This document shows, piece after piece, positions 27,701 through 35,177 of a DNA stretch of 64,000 nt. Within the stretch, counting starts at the first letter, position 1, and the number at the start of each line of letters is the position of its first letter. The notes beneath the pieces are model-generated. The model worked only from the letters and a program-made list of their open reading frames with translations, searched no databases and was not told the origin of the DNA. The stretch covers positions 552,413-616,412 of the forward strand of contig NZ_JAFMSX010000002.1 of NCBI RefSeq assembly GCF_017916425.1, read 5' to 3'. The DNA is from Nocardioides sp. SYSU D00065 (GTDB lineage: Bacteria; Actinomycetota; Actinomycetes; Propionibacteriales; Nocardioidaceae). Made by a program: the position numbers and the translations under genes.

Positions 27701-28357
27701 CTATTCGGCGTGGTCAGTACCGGACTCCAGCTCGTGCTCAGCCGCTACCTGGCCGACGAACCACGCAGCGACTCCGGCGGTAACAGCGCCGATGCTGCCA
27801 ATCCCGACGAGCATCAAAGCGACCGCCACCAGCCGCCCCGACGTCGTCACCGGGAAGTGGTCGCCATATCCGACCGTCGTAACAGTTGTTGTGGCCCACC
27901 ACAGGGCGTCGCCGAACGAGGTGATGTTTGCGCCGGGTGCATCTTGCTCGGCGTCGAGAGCGGCGATCGCGCCGAGCCCCACCGACACGAGCGCTGTCCC
28001 AGCTACGTATGTCGAGACCTTTCCGACGAGCGACCCCGCGGTCGAGCGGTGGAGCACGCGAGCCAGTGCCAGCAGCCGCAGCAGCCTCAAGGGTCGAAGC
28101 ATCGGCAGCGCGATGAGTGCAACGTCGTACCAGTGAGAACGCACATAGCGAGGTCGATCGTCGGCCAAGTGAATTCGGACCGCGAAGTCAATGGCGAAGG
28201 CCGCCCAGACTGTCCAACTCGCGACCGTGAGCACCGTGCGGACACTCGGCGACATCCGAGGGTCCAGCACTGGCCAGGCGTAGGCGAGCAGGAAGGCCGC
28301 CGCCAGCATCAGCAGCGGCACTTCCGCACGTCGCTCCCAGCGTTGCACTCGAGTCAT
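27701..28357 (-). CDS. Voltage-gated-like potassium channel
   Basis: A 218-residue membrane channel subunit that would form a tetramer. The selectivity filter is TVTTVGYGD, between a pore helix and the last transmembrane helix. Upstream, an S4-like segment (LRPLRLLRLLALARVL) repeats arginines every three residues. No cytoplasmic RCK domain follows, so gating is presumably by voltage alone. The ATG at 28357 has a -10 TAGGCT 7 bases upstream, so the transcript is probably leaderless. It lies in the lower-G+C island. Confidence 0.88.
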   Translation of the reverse strand: MTRVQRWERRAEVPLLMLAAAFLLAYAWPVLDPRMSPSVRTVLTVASWTVWAAFAIDFAVRIHLADDRPRYVRSHWYDVALIALPMLRPLRLLRLLALARVLHRSTAGSLVGKVSTYVAGTALVSVGLGAIAALDAEQDAPGANITSFGDALWWATTTVTTVGYGDHFPVTTSGRLVAVALMLVGIGSIGAVTAGVAAWFVGQVAAEHELESGTDHAE

Positions 28358-28568
28358 GCGGCGCAGCCTAGGCGCCAGGGGACGCGACTTCTGGTCCCTG
28401 ACGGGGATCGGCCCGACGGCCCGACAAGCGGCGGAATGACGCTCAACAGCCCTCAGCGTCTGGCTCCCACCCACCCGGGCCCTAGAGACGTTCAGGCCAG
28501 GCAAGGCGCTGCGACCTGAAGCGGAGCGCCTGGTGCCGAGACGACTCCTCGCGTGAAAGGGTTCGACT

Positions 28569-29450
28569 GTGACCGAGGAGAACTGGCCGCTAATCGAGGC
28601 GACGCTCATGACCAGCCAGCCGGTCGACGCGTATGGCGGCCTGCAGTTCGGCAGAGACGCATTGGAACTCGCGGCTGCATCCTTGAATACTGGAAGTGTC
28701 CCGATGCAAGCGGACCACGACCAGACGAAACCGGTACGGGTCCGAAACTTGCGGGCGTGGGTTGATGACGGCGCCGAGGGCTTCTACCGGCTCAAGTTGA
28801 GCTACGAAATTCATCCGGACGACGCGCACTATGTGACTACGCGGTCCGGAATGTCCGCCGCGGTGCGAGCGCCGCTCGACGGTCGGGAAGACGACCGTAT
28901 TGAGCGTGCGGCCGTCGAACTTAGCGCTGATCACGCGTGGTTTGACGACGACTCACTTCTAGCAGCCGAAGCGCTGCTTGTTGACGGTGGCGTGTCTCAA
29001 CACGAGATCCGAACGCAGCGCACATACCAATTTGGCTTTGTTCCGGACCCGCAGATCTTCGTCACAGTCGCGCTCCCTTTGGCAGGTGCCATAGCGACCG
29101 GAACGCTCGGCAGCGCACTGTGGGACGCAGTGAAGGTTCTCTTCAGGAGGCGGAGAACCCCTTCTGGTGGTGACACGCACAAGCCAACTCGAGTGAACAT
29201 CAAGCTCGAAGCCGGCGGACGGTCACTGACCGGGATCGTAGACACACATGAGGAGGCTGTGGTCGCCCAAGCTCTCGATGTCTTCGACGGGCTTGCTCGC
29301 GAGTTCATGGAGGCGGCTCATCCAGCCGGCAGCTCGCCGGACCCGAGCGACCAGCGCTTGCTGTTGTGGGACGCGCGCGTCGGTACATGGGTGCCACATT
29401 CACCCCAAGAAGCCAACCCCACCTTGCCTCCCGTCAATCCCGAGGGGTGA
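28569..29450 (+). CDS. Unknown membrane protein with prohead-protease-like N-terminus
   Basis: A 293-residue protein. Residues about 1-125 recall phage prohead (S78-type) proteases: a histidine-aspartate pair in PMQADHDQTKPV, a following beta segment GFYRLKLSYEIHPDDA, and a serine region RSGMSAAV. A hydrophobic segment at about 160-190 (VTVALPLAGAIATGTLGSAL) leads to a basic stretch and a small alpha/beta C-terminal domain (VNIKLEAGGRSLTGIVD). The resemblance is weak and the protein may not be a protease. Start GTG. It precedes the HipA-like kinase by 224 bases on the same strand and shares the island's lower G+C. Confidence 0.6.
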   Translation: MTEENWPLIEATLMTSQPVDAYGGLQFGRDALELAAASLNTGSVPMQADHDQTKPVRVRNLRAWVDDGAEGFYRLKLSYEIHPDDAHYVTTRSGMSAAVRAPLDGREDDRIERAAVELSADHAWFDDDSLLAAEALLVDGGVSQHEIRTQRTYQFGFVPDPQIFVTVALPLAGAIATGTLGSALWDAVKVLFRRRRTPSGGDTHKPTRVNIKLEAGGRSLTGIVDTHEEAVVAQALDVFDGLAREFMEAAHPAGSSPDPSDQRLLLWDARVGTWVPHSPQEANPTLPPVNPEG

Positions 29451-29674
29451 CAGGTGCCGCAGAGTGCGACCGCCGCAAGCCCCATGCCCGCCAGACAGGC
29501 GGCGGAAGGACGCGCTCGACTTGTCCCCCGGCCGCGCAAGACAGAAACCCTCCCGAACACAGGTCGCCGTCTCTCGCGGATGCTGTGACGCCGCAACTCC
29601 GCAACGATCCGCTCGGCGCGGGCGGGTCGGGCGCCGCGTCGGCGAGGACTAGTCGCTAGGGTCTCCAGGCGGGG

Positions 29675-30646
29675 GTGAGAGGGATGGCGAACGGCGCTTG
29701 GGTTCGACACGACGTGTCAGCTTGGTCTGTGCATTCGCTTGAGAAGGCCGCGACGAGCGTTGCCACATGGCTCATCGACCCCGCCACGGGAGATCGCTGG
29801 CTACACAAGGACACCGTTGTTCCGGATAACGGAGTTGAGCAGGGTGAGGATTGGTCTGAGGTCGTAAGTACCGCAATCGCCAAGCTTCTCGGCGTGCCGT
29901 GCGCAGAAACCCAACTATGCCTGCGCAACGGGCGACGCGGCTCGCTGTCGAAGGACGTGAATGTTCACGGCCATTCCCTGTACAACGGGTACGTACTGCT
30001 CGAGGAGTGCCCCCACGTGACGGACTACTTTCCGCATGTCGAAGGCGCACCGGGTATCGACCCAGATCGGCCTTCGGTCAAGCGCCCTGGCCACCGACTG
30101 GACAACATCCAGACTGCGCTGAGAGGCGCCATCGCACCGTCGACTTTCGCTGGCCCCGCGTCCTTGGACGCTTTCGATGTGTTCATTGGCTACCTCATGT
30201 TCGATGCGTTGGTCGCCAATCGTGACCGCCACGAACAGAACTGGGCTGTGCTTACTCCCGGTTTGACCACGTTGCCAGTCCAGTTGGCACCGAGCTACGA
30301 TCACGCAACGAGCCTCGGGTACAACCTGACCGATGACAGGCGCGCGATCACCCTGAGCAACAAGAGGGCTCTCGCGAAGTGGGCATCTGGCGGTACAGCG
30401 TGGCGATTCGAGCACGAGGGCAACGCCAAGCGGGCGCAAACTCTTGTCGACCTCTTCGCCGAGGCACTCACCCTAGGGAGCAACGATGCCCGTGCTCACT
30501 GGTCGACCCAACTCCGCTCGCTAGACCTCGACGAGGTGCTCAGGGACCTCTCACAGGGCGCTATCCCAGCGATGTCGGTGGTGGCCTCTAGGTTTGCCTG
30601 CGAACTACTCACCCACAACTTCGAGAGGTTGACCGATGCCATCTGA
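29675..30646 (+). CDS. HipA-like serine/threonine kinase
   Basis: A 323-residue kinase of the HipA/CtkA group without the usual N-terminal HipS-like subdomain. ATP-site features are SLEKAATSVATWL followed by a lysine in DRWLHKDT (about residue 46). The catalytic loop is DALVANRDRHEQNW at about 177-190, and the metal-binding loop is APSYDHATSLG at about 205-215. HipA kinases phosphorylate aminoacyl-tRNA synthetases and stop growth. A TAGGGT box (29657-29662) lies upstream; GTG 29675 or ATG 29684 could be the start. It overlaps the HIRAN gene by 11 bases, so the two are one unit. No HipB-type repressor gene is nearby. Confidence 0.8.
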   Translation: MRGMANGAWVRHDVSAWSVHSLEKAATSVATWLIDPATGDRWLHKDTVVPDNGVEQGEDWSEVVSTAIAKLLGVPCAETQLCLRNGRRGSLSKDVNVHGHSLYNGYVLLEECPHVTDYFPHVEGAPGIDPDRPSVKRPGHRLDNIQTALRGAIAPSTFAGPASLDAFDVFIGYLMFDALVANRDRHEQNWAVLTPGLTTLPVQLAPSYDHATSLGYNLTDDRRAITLSNKRALAKWASGGTAWRFEHEGNAKRAQTLVDLFAEALTLGSNDARAHWSTQLRSLDLDEVLRDLSQGAIPAMSVVASRFACELLTHNFERLTDAI

Positions 30647-31445
30647 CGTCATGGACGCCGCGACACCGTCCGCTGTCGAGCCCGGCGCCGCCGAACTTCT
30701 CGTGCTTTGGCAGCACCCGGAGACACGCGAGATCGTCCCAATCGGCCGACTCAGCCACGATCAGCACGGTTACACGTACCGATACACACGCACAGCTGCA
30801 ACCATCCAAGGATTTCGTCCTCTGCCTGGCTTGGGAACGCTCGAGGACGGTGTACGGAGCGCCACGATGCCAGCGATCTTCCGGATGCGGGTCATGGATG
30901 CGGAGCGACCCGACTTTGCCAACTACATCGCATCCCTCGGCTTGAACCCCACTACCGCAACTCCGTGGGAGCAGATTGTGCGTTCCGGTGGCAACCGCGC
31001 GGGCGACACCTTGCAATTCATGGAACTGCCAGTGGTGTCAGGTGGTCGTGCGCGCGCCCGGTTCCTCACAAGCGGCGTACGCCACGTTCCCGACCACCCT
31101 CTCCACCTGTCCACTGGGACCGTCACAGTGTCGCGATCTGAGCACGAGGCTGCACTGGAATCGTTAAGGCCGGGCGCAACCGTGGATTTCGCGCGCCAAA
31201 TGGAAAACCCTTACGACGCCAATGCCACGTTGGTTACGTTAACCGCGCCGTCGGGCACTCCACTCGGTTGGGTACCGCAGTCATTGACTGCCAGCATTCG
31301 TGAGCTCTTAGAGGCCGCGCCGATCCAGGCTCGCGTCCTCCGGGTCAACGGGCCGGAGTCGCCTTCCCACTTGAGGCTAGTGCTTGATCTGGACGTACCT
31401 GCTCCAGACGGGTTTCAGTTCGACCGCGAGGGTCGGTGGGCGTAG
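30636..31445 (+). CDS. HipS-like/HIRAN-domain partner of the HipA-like kinase
   Basis: A 269-residue protein. The N-terminal half (LLVLWQHPETREIVPIGRLS, YTYRYT, MPAIFRMRVM) resembles HipS, the N-terminal subdomain that other HipA proteins carry on the same chain. Residues about 165-255 form a HIRAN-like domain (FARQMENPYDANATLV and GTPLGWVPQSLTASIREL), a fold that binds DNA ends. It overlaps the kinase by 11 bases. It is therefore a likely kinase-controlling antitoxin with a DNA sensor. Three leucines use TTA codons (31164, 31239, 31308), rare in such high-G+C genomes and a sign of transfer. Confidence 0.75.
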   Translation: MPSDVMDAATPSAVEPGAAELLVLWQHPETREIVPIGRLSHDQHGYTYRYTRTAATIQGFRPLPGLGTLEDGVRSATMPAIFRMRVMDAERPDFANYIASLGLNPTTATPWEQIVRSGGNRAGDTLQFMELPVVSGGRARARFLTSGVRHVPDHPLHLSTGTVTVSRSEHEAALESLRPGATVDFARQMENPYDANATLVTLTAPSGTPLGWVPQSLTASIRELLEAAPIQARVLRVNGPESPSHLRLVLDLDVPAPDGFQFDREGRWA

Positions 31446-31482
31446 CTGTCGCCTCTCGACGGGCGTCATGCTAAGAGGCCAA

Positions 31483-32103
31483 TCAGTACGTGAGCGGGTT
31501 TGGAATGCCAGCCACCTCAAGCCTGGCACCGACCGGCATATACCTACACACGTCCCAATAATCCTTCGTTAGTCCGGCCGCGGCGAGCTTTTGCGTAAGG
31601 GTGTTCAACAGCTCAGGCAGGTACATGACGTCGGCAACTGCGTACGTCAGTTGCTCGTCGGTCAGCGTCGAAGCGCCCCAGTCGCTGGTTCGAACGGCGC
31701 CCTTGTCGAGCGTCACATCCAGGTAGCGCGCAGCAAGTCTGGCAAGACTGTGTTCGCCAGCGGGTTGGGTGGGGTGCAGCAGCTTGGATGCCGCCTTCGT
31801 GCAGGCGACGGAATCGACTGTCACCTGCCAGCCCGCGAGCAAGAACCGCAGATCGAACGGTGCGAAGTGGAACACCTTCAGCACGTCAGGGTCACTCATG
31901 ACGGCGGCGAGTCCAGACGGAACTCCGCGTACGTTTCGCAGAACCACGGCCCCACTCGAAGGACTGTAAAGTTGGCAGATCTGTACCTTCGAGTCGCGCC
32001 AGTCGAGTCCCGACGTCTCCGTGTCTACTGCCACCACCCGCTCGGCACGCAGCGCGGCAACAAGGTCACCCGGTAGATCGCCCTCCACCAGCGTCACAGC
32101 CAT
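31483..32103 (-). CDS. RNase D-like 3'-5' exonuclease
   Basis: A 206-residue DEDDy exonuclease consisting of the catalytic domain only. Exo I is VAVDTETSGLDW (Asp27, Glu29), Exo II is VFHFAPFDLRFL and Exo III is YAVADVMYL. RNase D of bacteria usually adds one or two HRDC domains; both are absent, as in the short exonucleases found on accessory DNA. A perfect palindrome overlaps its -10 box. It converges on the HIRAN gene with a 37-base gap, so it belongs to the same island but not the same transcript. Confidence 0.85.
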   Translation of the reverse strand: MAVTLVEGDLPGDLVAALRAERVVAVDTETSGLDWRDSKVQICQLYSPSSGAVVLRNVRGVPSGLAAVMSDPDVLKVFHFAPFDLRFLLAGWQVTVDSVACTKAASKLLHPTQPAGEHSLARLAARYLDVTLDKGAVRTSDWGASTLTDEQLTYAVADVMYLPELLNTLTQKLAAAGLTKDYWDVCRYMPVGARLEVAGIPNPLTY

Positions 32104-32107
32104 GGGA

Positions 32108-32123
32108 CATGACTCTAGTCATG
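32108..32123 (-). promoter_or_regulatory. Operator palindrome over the exonuclease -10 box
   Basis: CATGACT-CT-AGTCATG is a perfect inverted repeat lying 5 bases before the start codon. On the minus strand it contains a -10-like TAGAGT 8 bases from the ATG, so transcription would be leaderless or nearly so and blocked by a protein bound here. No obvious regulator gene is adjacent. Confidence 0.55.
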
Positions 32124-32439
32124 GTCGTGCTCTCAGCGAGCATCGCAACCTCGTAGGCCGCCCGCTGCATCGGCAGGGCCGCTGACCGGACCCTCCTCAT
32201 CCTTCCGTCGGCGTCTAGGGATTGCTCTCCGTGTGGCCCGATGGTCGCAGTTGTCACATCCCCATGACGGAGCTCGCTGAGAACGAGTCCGTCCGCAGAG
32301 TCACGGAAAGGCACGTCATTCTGGGGGGTATGACGCCTCTTCGCCTGCGTCGAGGCCGGCGCCCGCCCGGGGACGTCACCAGCCGCCACGACCAGGCTCA
32401 CGACCCGAACACGCTCCGCGCTCCCGCCCCACACATCCC
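32124..32439. other. Non-coding boundary region of the island
   Basis: About 316 bases between the exonuclease and the SnoaL-like gene. G+C rises from left to right toward the chromosomal level. No convincing gene, tRNA, integrase remnant or attachment-site duplication was found. Confidence 0.45.
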
Positions 32440-32805
32440 TCAGCGCGCCCGAAACCCCGAGCACAGGATCCGCAGGTGCTCGATCGTCTCCCCGCCGCGG
32501 TAGTAGGCCTGCTGCTCGGCGACGTACGTCCCGTCGGGGTTGGTGAGGTCGAACCGATAGCTGACGTGCGAGGTGTCGGCGACGTCGTCGCGCTCCGTCA
32601 CGTCGAGCACGCGCTCGATCGTGTCGGACTCCTCGAACCACGAGCCGAACACGACGTCCACCACGGCGTCGGGTCCGGTGCCCTCCCAGAACCGGCCGGG
32701 CGTGAGTCCCTTGAAGTCCACGTCGTCCGCGAGCAGCGCGCGCAGGGCGTCCTCGTCCTTGGCGGCGATGGCGCCGGCCAGCCGCGCGCCCAGCGTCTCA
32801 GTCAT
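32440..32805 (-). CDS. SnoaL-like (NTF2 fold) protein
   Basis: A 121-residue soluble protein of the nuclear-transport-factor-2 superfamily. The start TLGARLAGAIAAKDEDALRA forms the first helices. LLADDVDFKGLTPGRFWEG and YVAEQQAYYRGGETIEHLRI are the typical strand pattern. Such proteins include ketosteroid isomerase-like enzymes and many of unknown role. A -10-like CACACT lies 6 bases before the ATG. Confidence 0.8.
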   Translation of the reverse strand: MTETLGARLAGAIAAKDEDALRALLADDVDFKGLTPGRFWEGTGPDAVVDVVFGSWFEESDTIERVLDVTERDDVADTSHVSYRFDLTNPDGTYVAEQQAYYRGGETIEHLRILCSGFRAR

Positions 32806-32874
32806 GGCGCCAGTGTGCGCCCGTCCGGCGTCTCGTGGAAGGAGCTGGAAGGAGGTGGAAGCAGGCGAAAGACG

Positions 32875-33129
32875 TCAGGGGCGCTCGGTGCGGTCGCGCA
32901 GCCAGGTCGTGGTGCCGGGCGCCATGCCGCGGGACTTCGGGGTCTGCGGCACCGGGGTGACGATGAGCGCGGCGTCGTCGGGCAGTGACCACTTGATCGC
33001 GTGGAAGACGGCCGACAGGGACTCGGTGCTGTCCACCAGGAGCACGCCCGGGGCGACCTCGCGCGCCTCCGTCCAGGGCCCCTCGAGCGTGTCCGGCGGG
33101 GCTGCTGTCCAAGCGAGGTAGACCGGCAT
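32875..33129 (-). CDS. Small protein, unknown function
   Basis: An 84-residue protein beginning MPVYLAWTAAPPDTLEGPW. It has an alternating strand/helix pattern (GVLLVDSTESLSAVFHAIKW, AALIVTPVPQTPKSRG). A -10-like CACAAT lies 7 bases before the ATG and no ribosome site is seen. It is 34 bases downstream of the DinB-type gene on the same strand. No family was recognised. Confidence 0.6.
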   Translation of the reverse strand: MPVYLAWTAAPPDTLEGPWTEAREVAPGVLLVDSTESLSAVFHAIKWSLPDDAALIVTPVPQTPKSRGMAPGTTTWLRDRTERP

Positions 33130-33163
33130 GCCGCCGATTGTGGCAAGGCGTGCCAGCCTTCGC

Positions 33164-33958
33164 TCAGCTCTCGAGCACCGCCAGGTCGCGCTCGGCGTAC
33201 AGCCGGTGCTCCCACTCCTCGTTGAGGACCACCGTGAGGCAGGCGGCCACGGTGAGGTCCTCGGCGTCACTGTTGAACGGCGTCGCCGGGCTGACTCGCC
33301 GCTCGAGACCGGCATCGGTCAGGTCGTTGAGCACCGCCTGCACGGTGGCCCGCCGCTGCGCGCGGAGGTCGAGCACCTCGTCGAGTGAGGGACGTGCGTC
33401 GCGGTCCCACGGGACGCCCTCGACGACCGGCGCCTCGTCCCAGGGCAGGTCGAGCGGCTGCCACGGCGACGGGTCGGCCAGCACGACGCCGTCGACCCAG
33501 CAGGCGTGCGCGAAGCCGAGGTGGCGCAGCGTCTCGATGAAGGACCACTCGTCGTCGACCTGCTCGTGCAACCGCTCCGGCGGAAGGGCCCGCGCCCGCT
33601 CGACGGTGCCGGCCCAGAGCCGGTCGAGCGTCGCGAACGCCTCCTTGAAGCCCGCGACGTCGGTGGGTCGCATCAGGGGCCGCTCCGGGTGGCGGCGGTC
33701 CAGCTCGGCCTCCACGAGCGGAGCCACGTCGACCCCGTTGACGACCAGCCTGACGATCTCGCCGTGGATCTCCATGTCGGGCACCTCGACGCCGGTCATG
33801 CGGACGCCCTGGAGCCAGGCGGCGCGGACCCGGACACCGCTCAGGTCGACGTTGCGGAGGTCGGCGCCGGCCAGGCGCACCTCGCGGAAGGCGCTGCGGG
33901 AGAGGTCGACCCGGTGGAACGCCGACCCGGCGAGGTCCTGCTCAACGAATTCGGTCAT
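33164..33958 (-). CDS. Pentapeptide-repeat plus DinB-like domain protein
   Basis: A 264-residue protein joining two parts. Residues about 1-50 are pentapeptide-like repeats (AFHRVDLSRSAFREVRLAGA, DLRNVDLSGV). Residues about 110-260 form a DinB-like four-helix bundle with DEWSFIETLRHLGFAHACW and the C-terminal histidine of LNEEWEHRLYAER. DinB-fold proteins bind a divalent metal and include thiol-dependent S-transferases. The start has TAGCCT 6 bases upstream, so it is probably leaderless. Confidence 0.85.
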   Translation of the reverse strand: MTEFVEQDLAGSAFHRVDLSRSAFREVRLAGADLRNVDLSGVRVRAAWLQGVRMTGVEVPDMEIHGEIVRLVVNGVDVAPLVEAELDRRHPERPLMRPTDVAGFKEAFATLDRLWAGTVERARALPPERLHEQVDDEWSFIETLRHLGFAHACWVDGVVLADPSPWQPLDLPWDEAPVVEGVPWDRDARPSLDEVLDLRAQRRATVQAVLNDLTDAGLERRVSPATPFNSDAEDLTVAACLTVVLNEEWEHRLYAERDLAVLES

Positions 33959-34013
33959 GCCCGCAGGCTAGGAGCCGTTGCGGACGATCGACGTCCGGTT
34001 CGAGAATGGGTCC

Positions 34014-34907
34014 ATGGCCGATGCTCCCCGCACGCCGGGCACGGTGGCCGTCCCCGGCGCCGTCCTCGCCTTCGACGTCATCGGCGACCTCGCCGACGCG
34101 ACCCCCGACGCCCCGCCGTTGGTCCTGGCCGGCTCGCCCATGGACAGCACCGGCTTCGGCAGCCTCGCCGCCGCCCTGCAGGCATCCGGGTCCGACCGGG
34201 TCCTCGTGCTGACCGACCCGCGCAACACGGGTCGGAGCACCCGCGACGACGACACCGCGGCGGTGACGCCCGAGCAGCACGCCGAGGACCTGCACGCGCT
34301 CGTCGAGGCGCTGGGCGTCGGACCGGTCGACGTGTTCGCCTCCTCGGGCGCCGCGGTCAACTTCCTGCACCTCGTCGCCATGCACCCCGGCGACGTCCGC
34401 ATCCTGGTGGCGCACGAGCCGCCGATGACCGCCCTGCTGCCGGACGCAGCGGCGATCGCCCGCGTGTGCGCCGACATGGTCGCGACCTACGACGCCGCCG
34501 GGCAGGGGCCGGCGATGGCCCGCTTCATCGGGCTGGTGATGCATCGCGGCGAGGTGACCGGCGAGGAGCCGGTGCCGGACCCGGCGATGTTCGGGCTGCC
34601 CAGCGAGGACGACGGCTCGCGCAACGACCCGCTCATGGCCAACATGCGCGGCGAGGGCGTCACCCGCGTGCCCGACCTCGATGCCGTACGCGCCGCCGGC
34701 ACGCGCGTGGTGGTCGGCGTGGGGGAGGAGTCCGGCGGGCCCACCGACGGCGAGATCGCCGGCCGCTCGGCGTACGCCGTCGCCCGGGCGCTCGGCCAGG
34801 AGCCCGTGGTCTTCCCGGGCGGGCACAACGGCTTCCTCGGCGGCGAGTTCGGTCAGACGGGCAAGCCGGAGGAGTTCGCCGCGCGGCTGCGCGAGGTGCT
34901 CGGCTGA
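34014..34907 (+). CDS. Alpha/beta hydrolase
   Basis: A 297-residue hydrolase. The nucleophile elbow is VDVFASSGAAVNF, a variant of Gly-x-Ser-x-Gly with alanine and serine at the first positions. VLTDPRNTGRS gives the oxyanion-side loop and FPGGHNGFLGG carries the catalytic histidine. Sequence resembles esterase or peptidase members acting on small substrates. The ATG at 34014 follows directly into the first strand. Confidence 0.85.
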   Translation: MADAPRTPGTVAVPGAVLAFDVIGDLADATPDAPPLVLAGSPMDSTGFGSLAAALQASGSDRVLVLTDPRNTGRSTRDDDTAAVTPEQHAEDLHALVEALGVGPVDVFASSGAAVNFLHLVAMHPGDVRILVAHEPPMTALLPDAAAIARVCADMVATYDAAGQGPAMARFIGLVMHRGEVTGEEPVPDPAMFGLPSEDDGSRNDPLMANMRGEGVTRVPDLDAVRAAGTRVVVGVGEESGGPTDGEIAGRSAYAVARALGQEPVVFPGGHNGFLGGEFGQTGKPEEFAARLREVLG

Positions 34908-34930
34908 GGCGGTCCGGCAGCTGCCGGGTG

Positions 34931-35146
34931 CTACCAGGTGAGCTCGATCTCGATCTCGTTGGACTCGCCGAGCTCCACCTCGACCTTGAGGTTGACCTCG
35001 TCGGGCACGGCGACGGTGATCCGGCCGCCGTCGCGGGCGAACTCCACCGAGTTGTGCTTGGCGAGCGAGTCGGCGAGGGCGCGCAGCCGCGTCGCCGCCT
35101 CCTCGCGGGTCATGGTCCGGGTCTCGTCCATCTCGAAGAGGTCCAT
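34931..35146 (-). CDS. Amphi-Trp domain protein
   Basis: A 71-residue protein of the amphi-Trp family: a basic helix (MTREEAATRLRALADSLAKH), two strands (ITVAVPDEVNLKVEVELG) and the closing tryptophan in EIEIELTW. The family's function is not established. TAGGTT lies 7 bases upstream of the ATG on the minus strand, so the gene is probably leaderless. Confidence 0.85.
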   Translation of the reverse strand: MDLFEMDETRTMTREEAATRLRALADSLAKHNSVEFARDGGRITVAVPDEVNLKVEVELGESNEIEIELTW

Positions 35147-35177
35147 GGTGCCGAACCTAGCCTCCGAGCCAAGCCGG

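Noticed and set aside
28569..29450. Part of a prophage
   Set aside because: Only one protein has a phage-like resemblance; no capsid, portal, terminase, tail or lysis genes occur in the window.
26708..32439. tRNA gene, integrase or direct repeats marking island ends
   Set aside because: None was found by eye. The island is defined by composition and gene content only.
32222..32503. Plus-strand open frame in the gap right of the island
   Set aside because: No ribosome site or -10, no recognisable fold, and it overlaps the SnoaL-like gene on the other strand.
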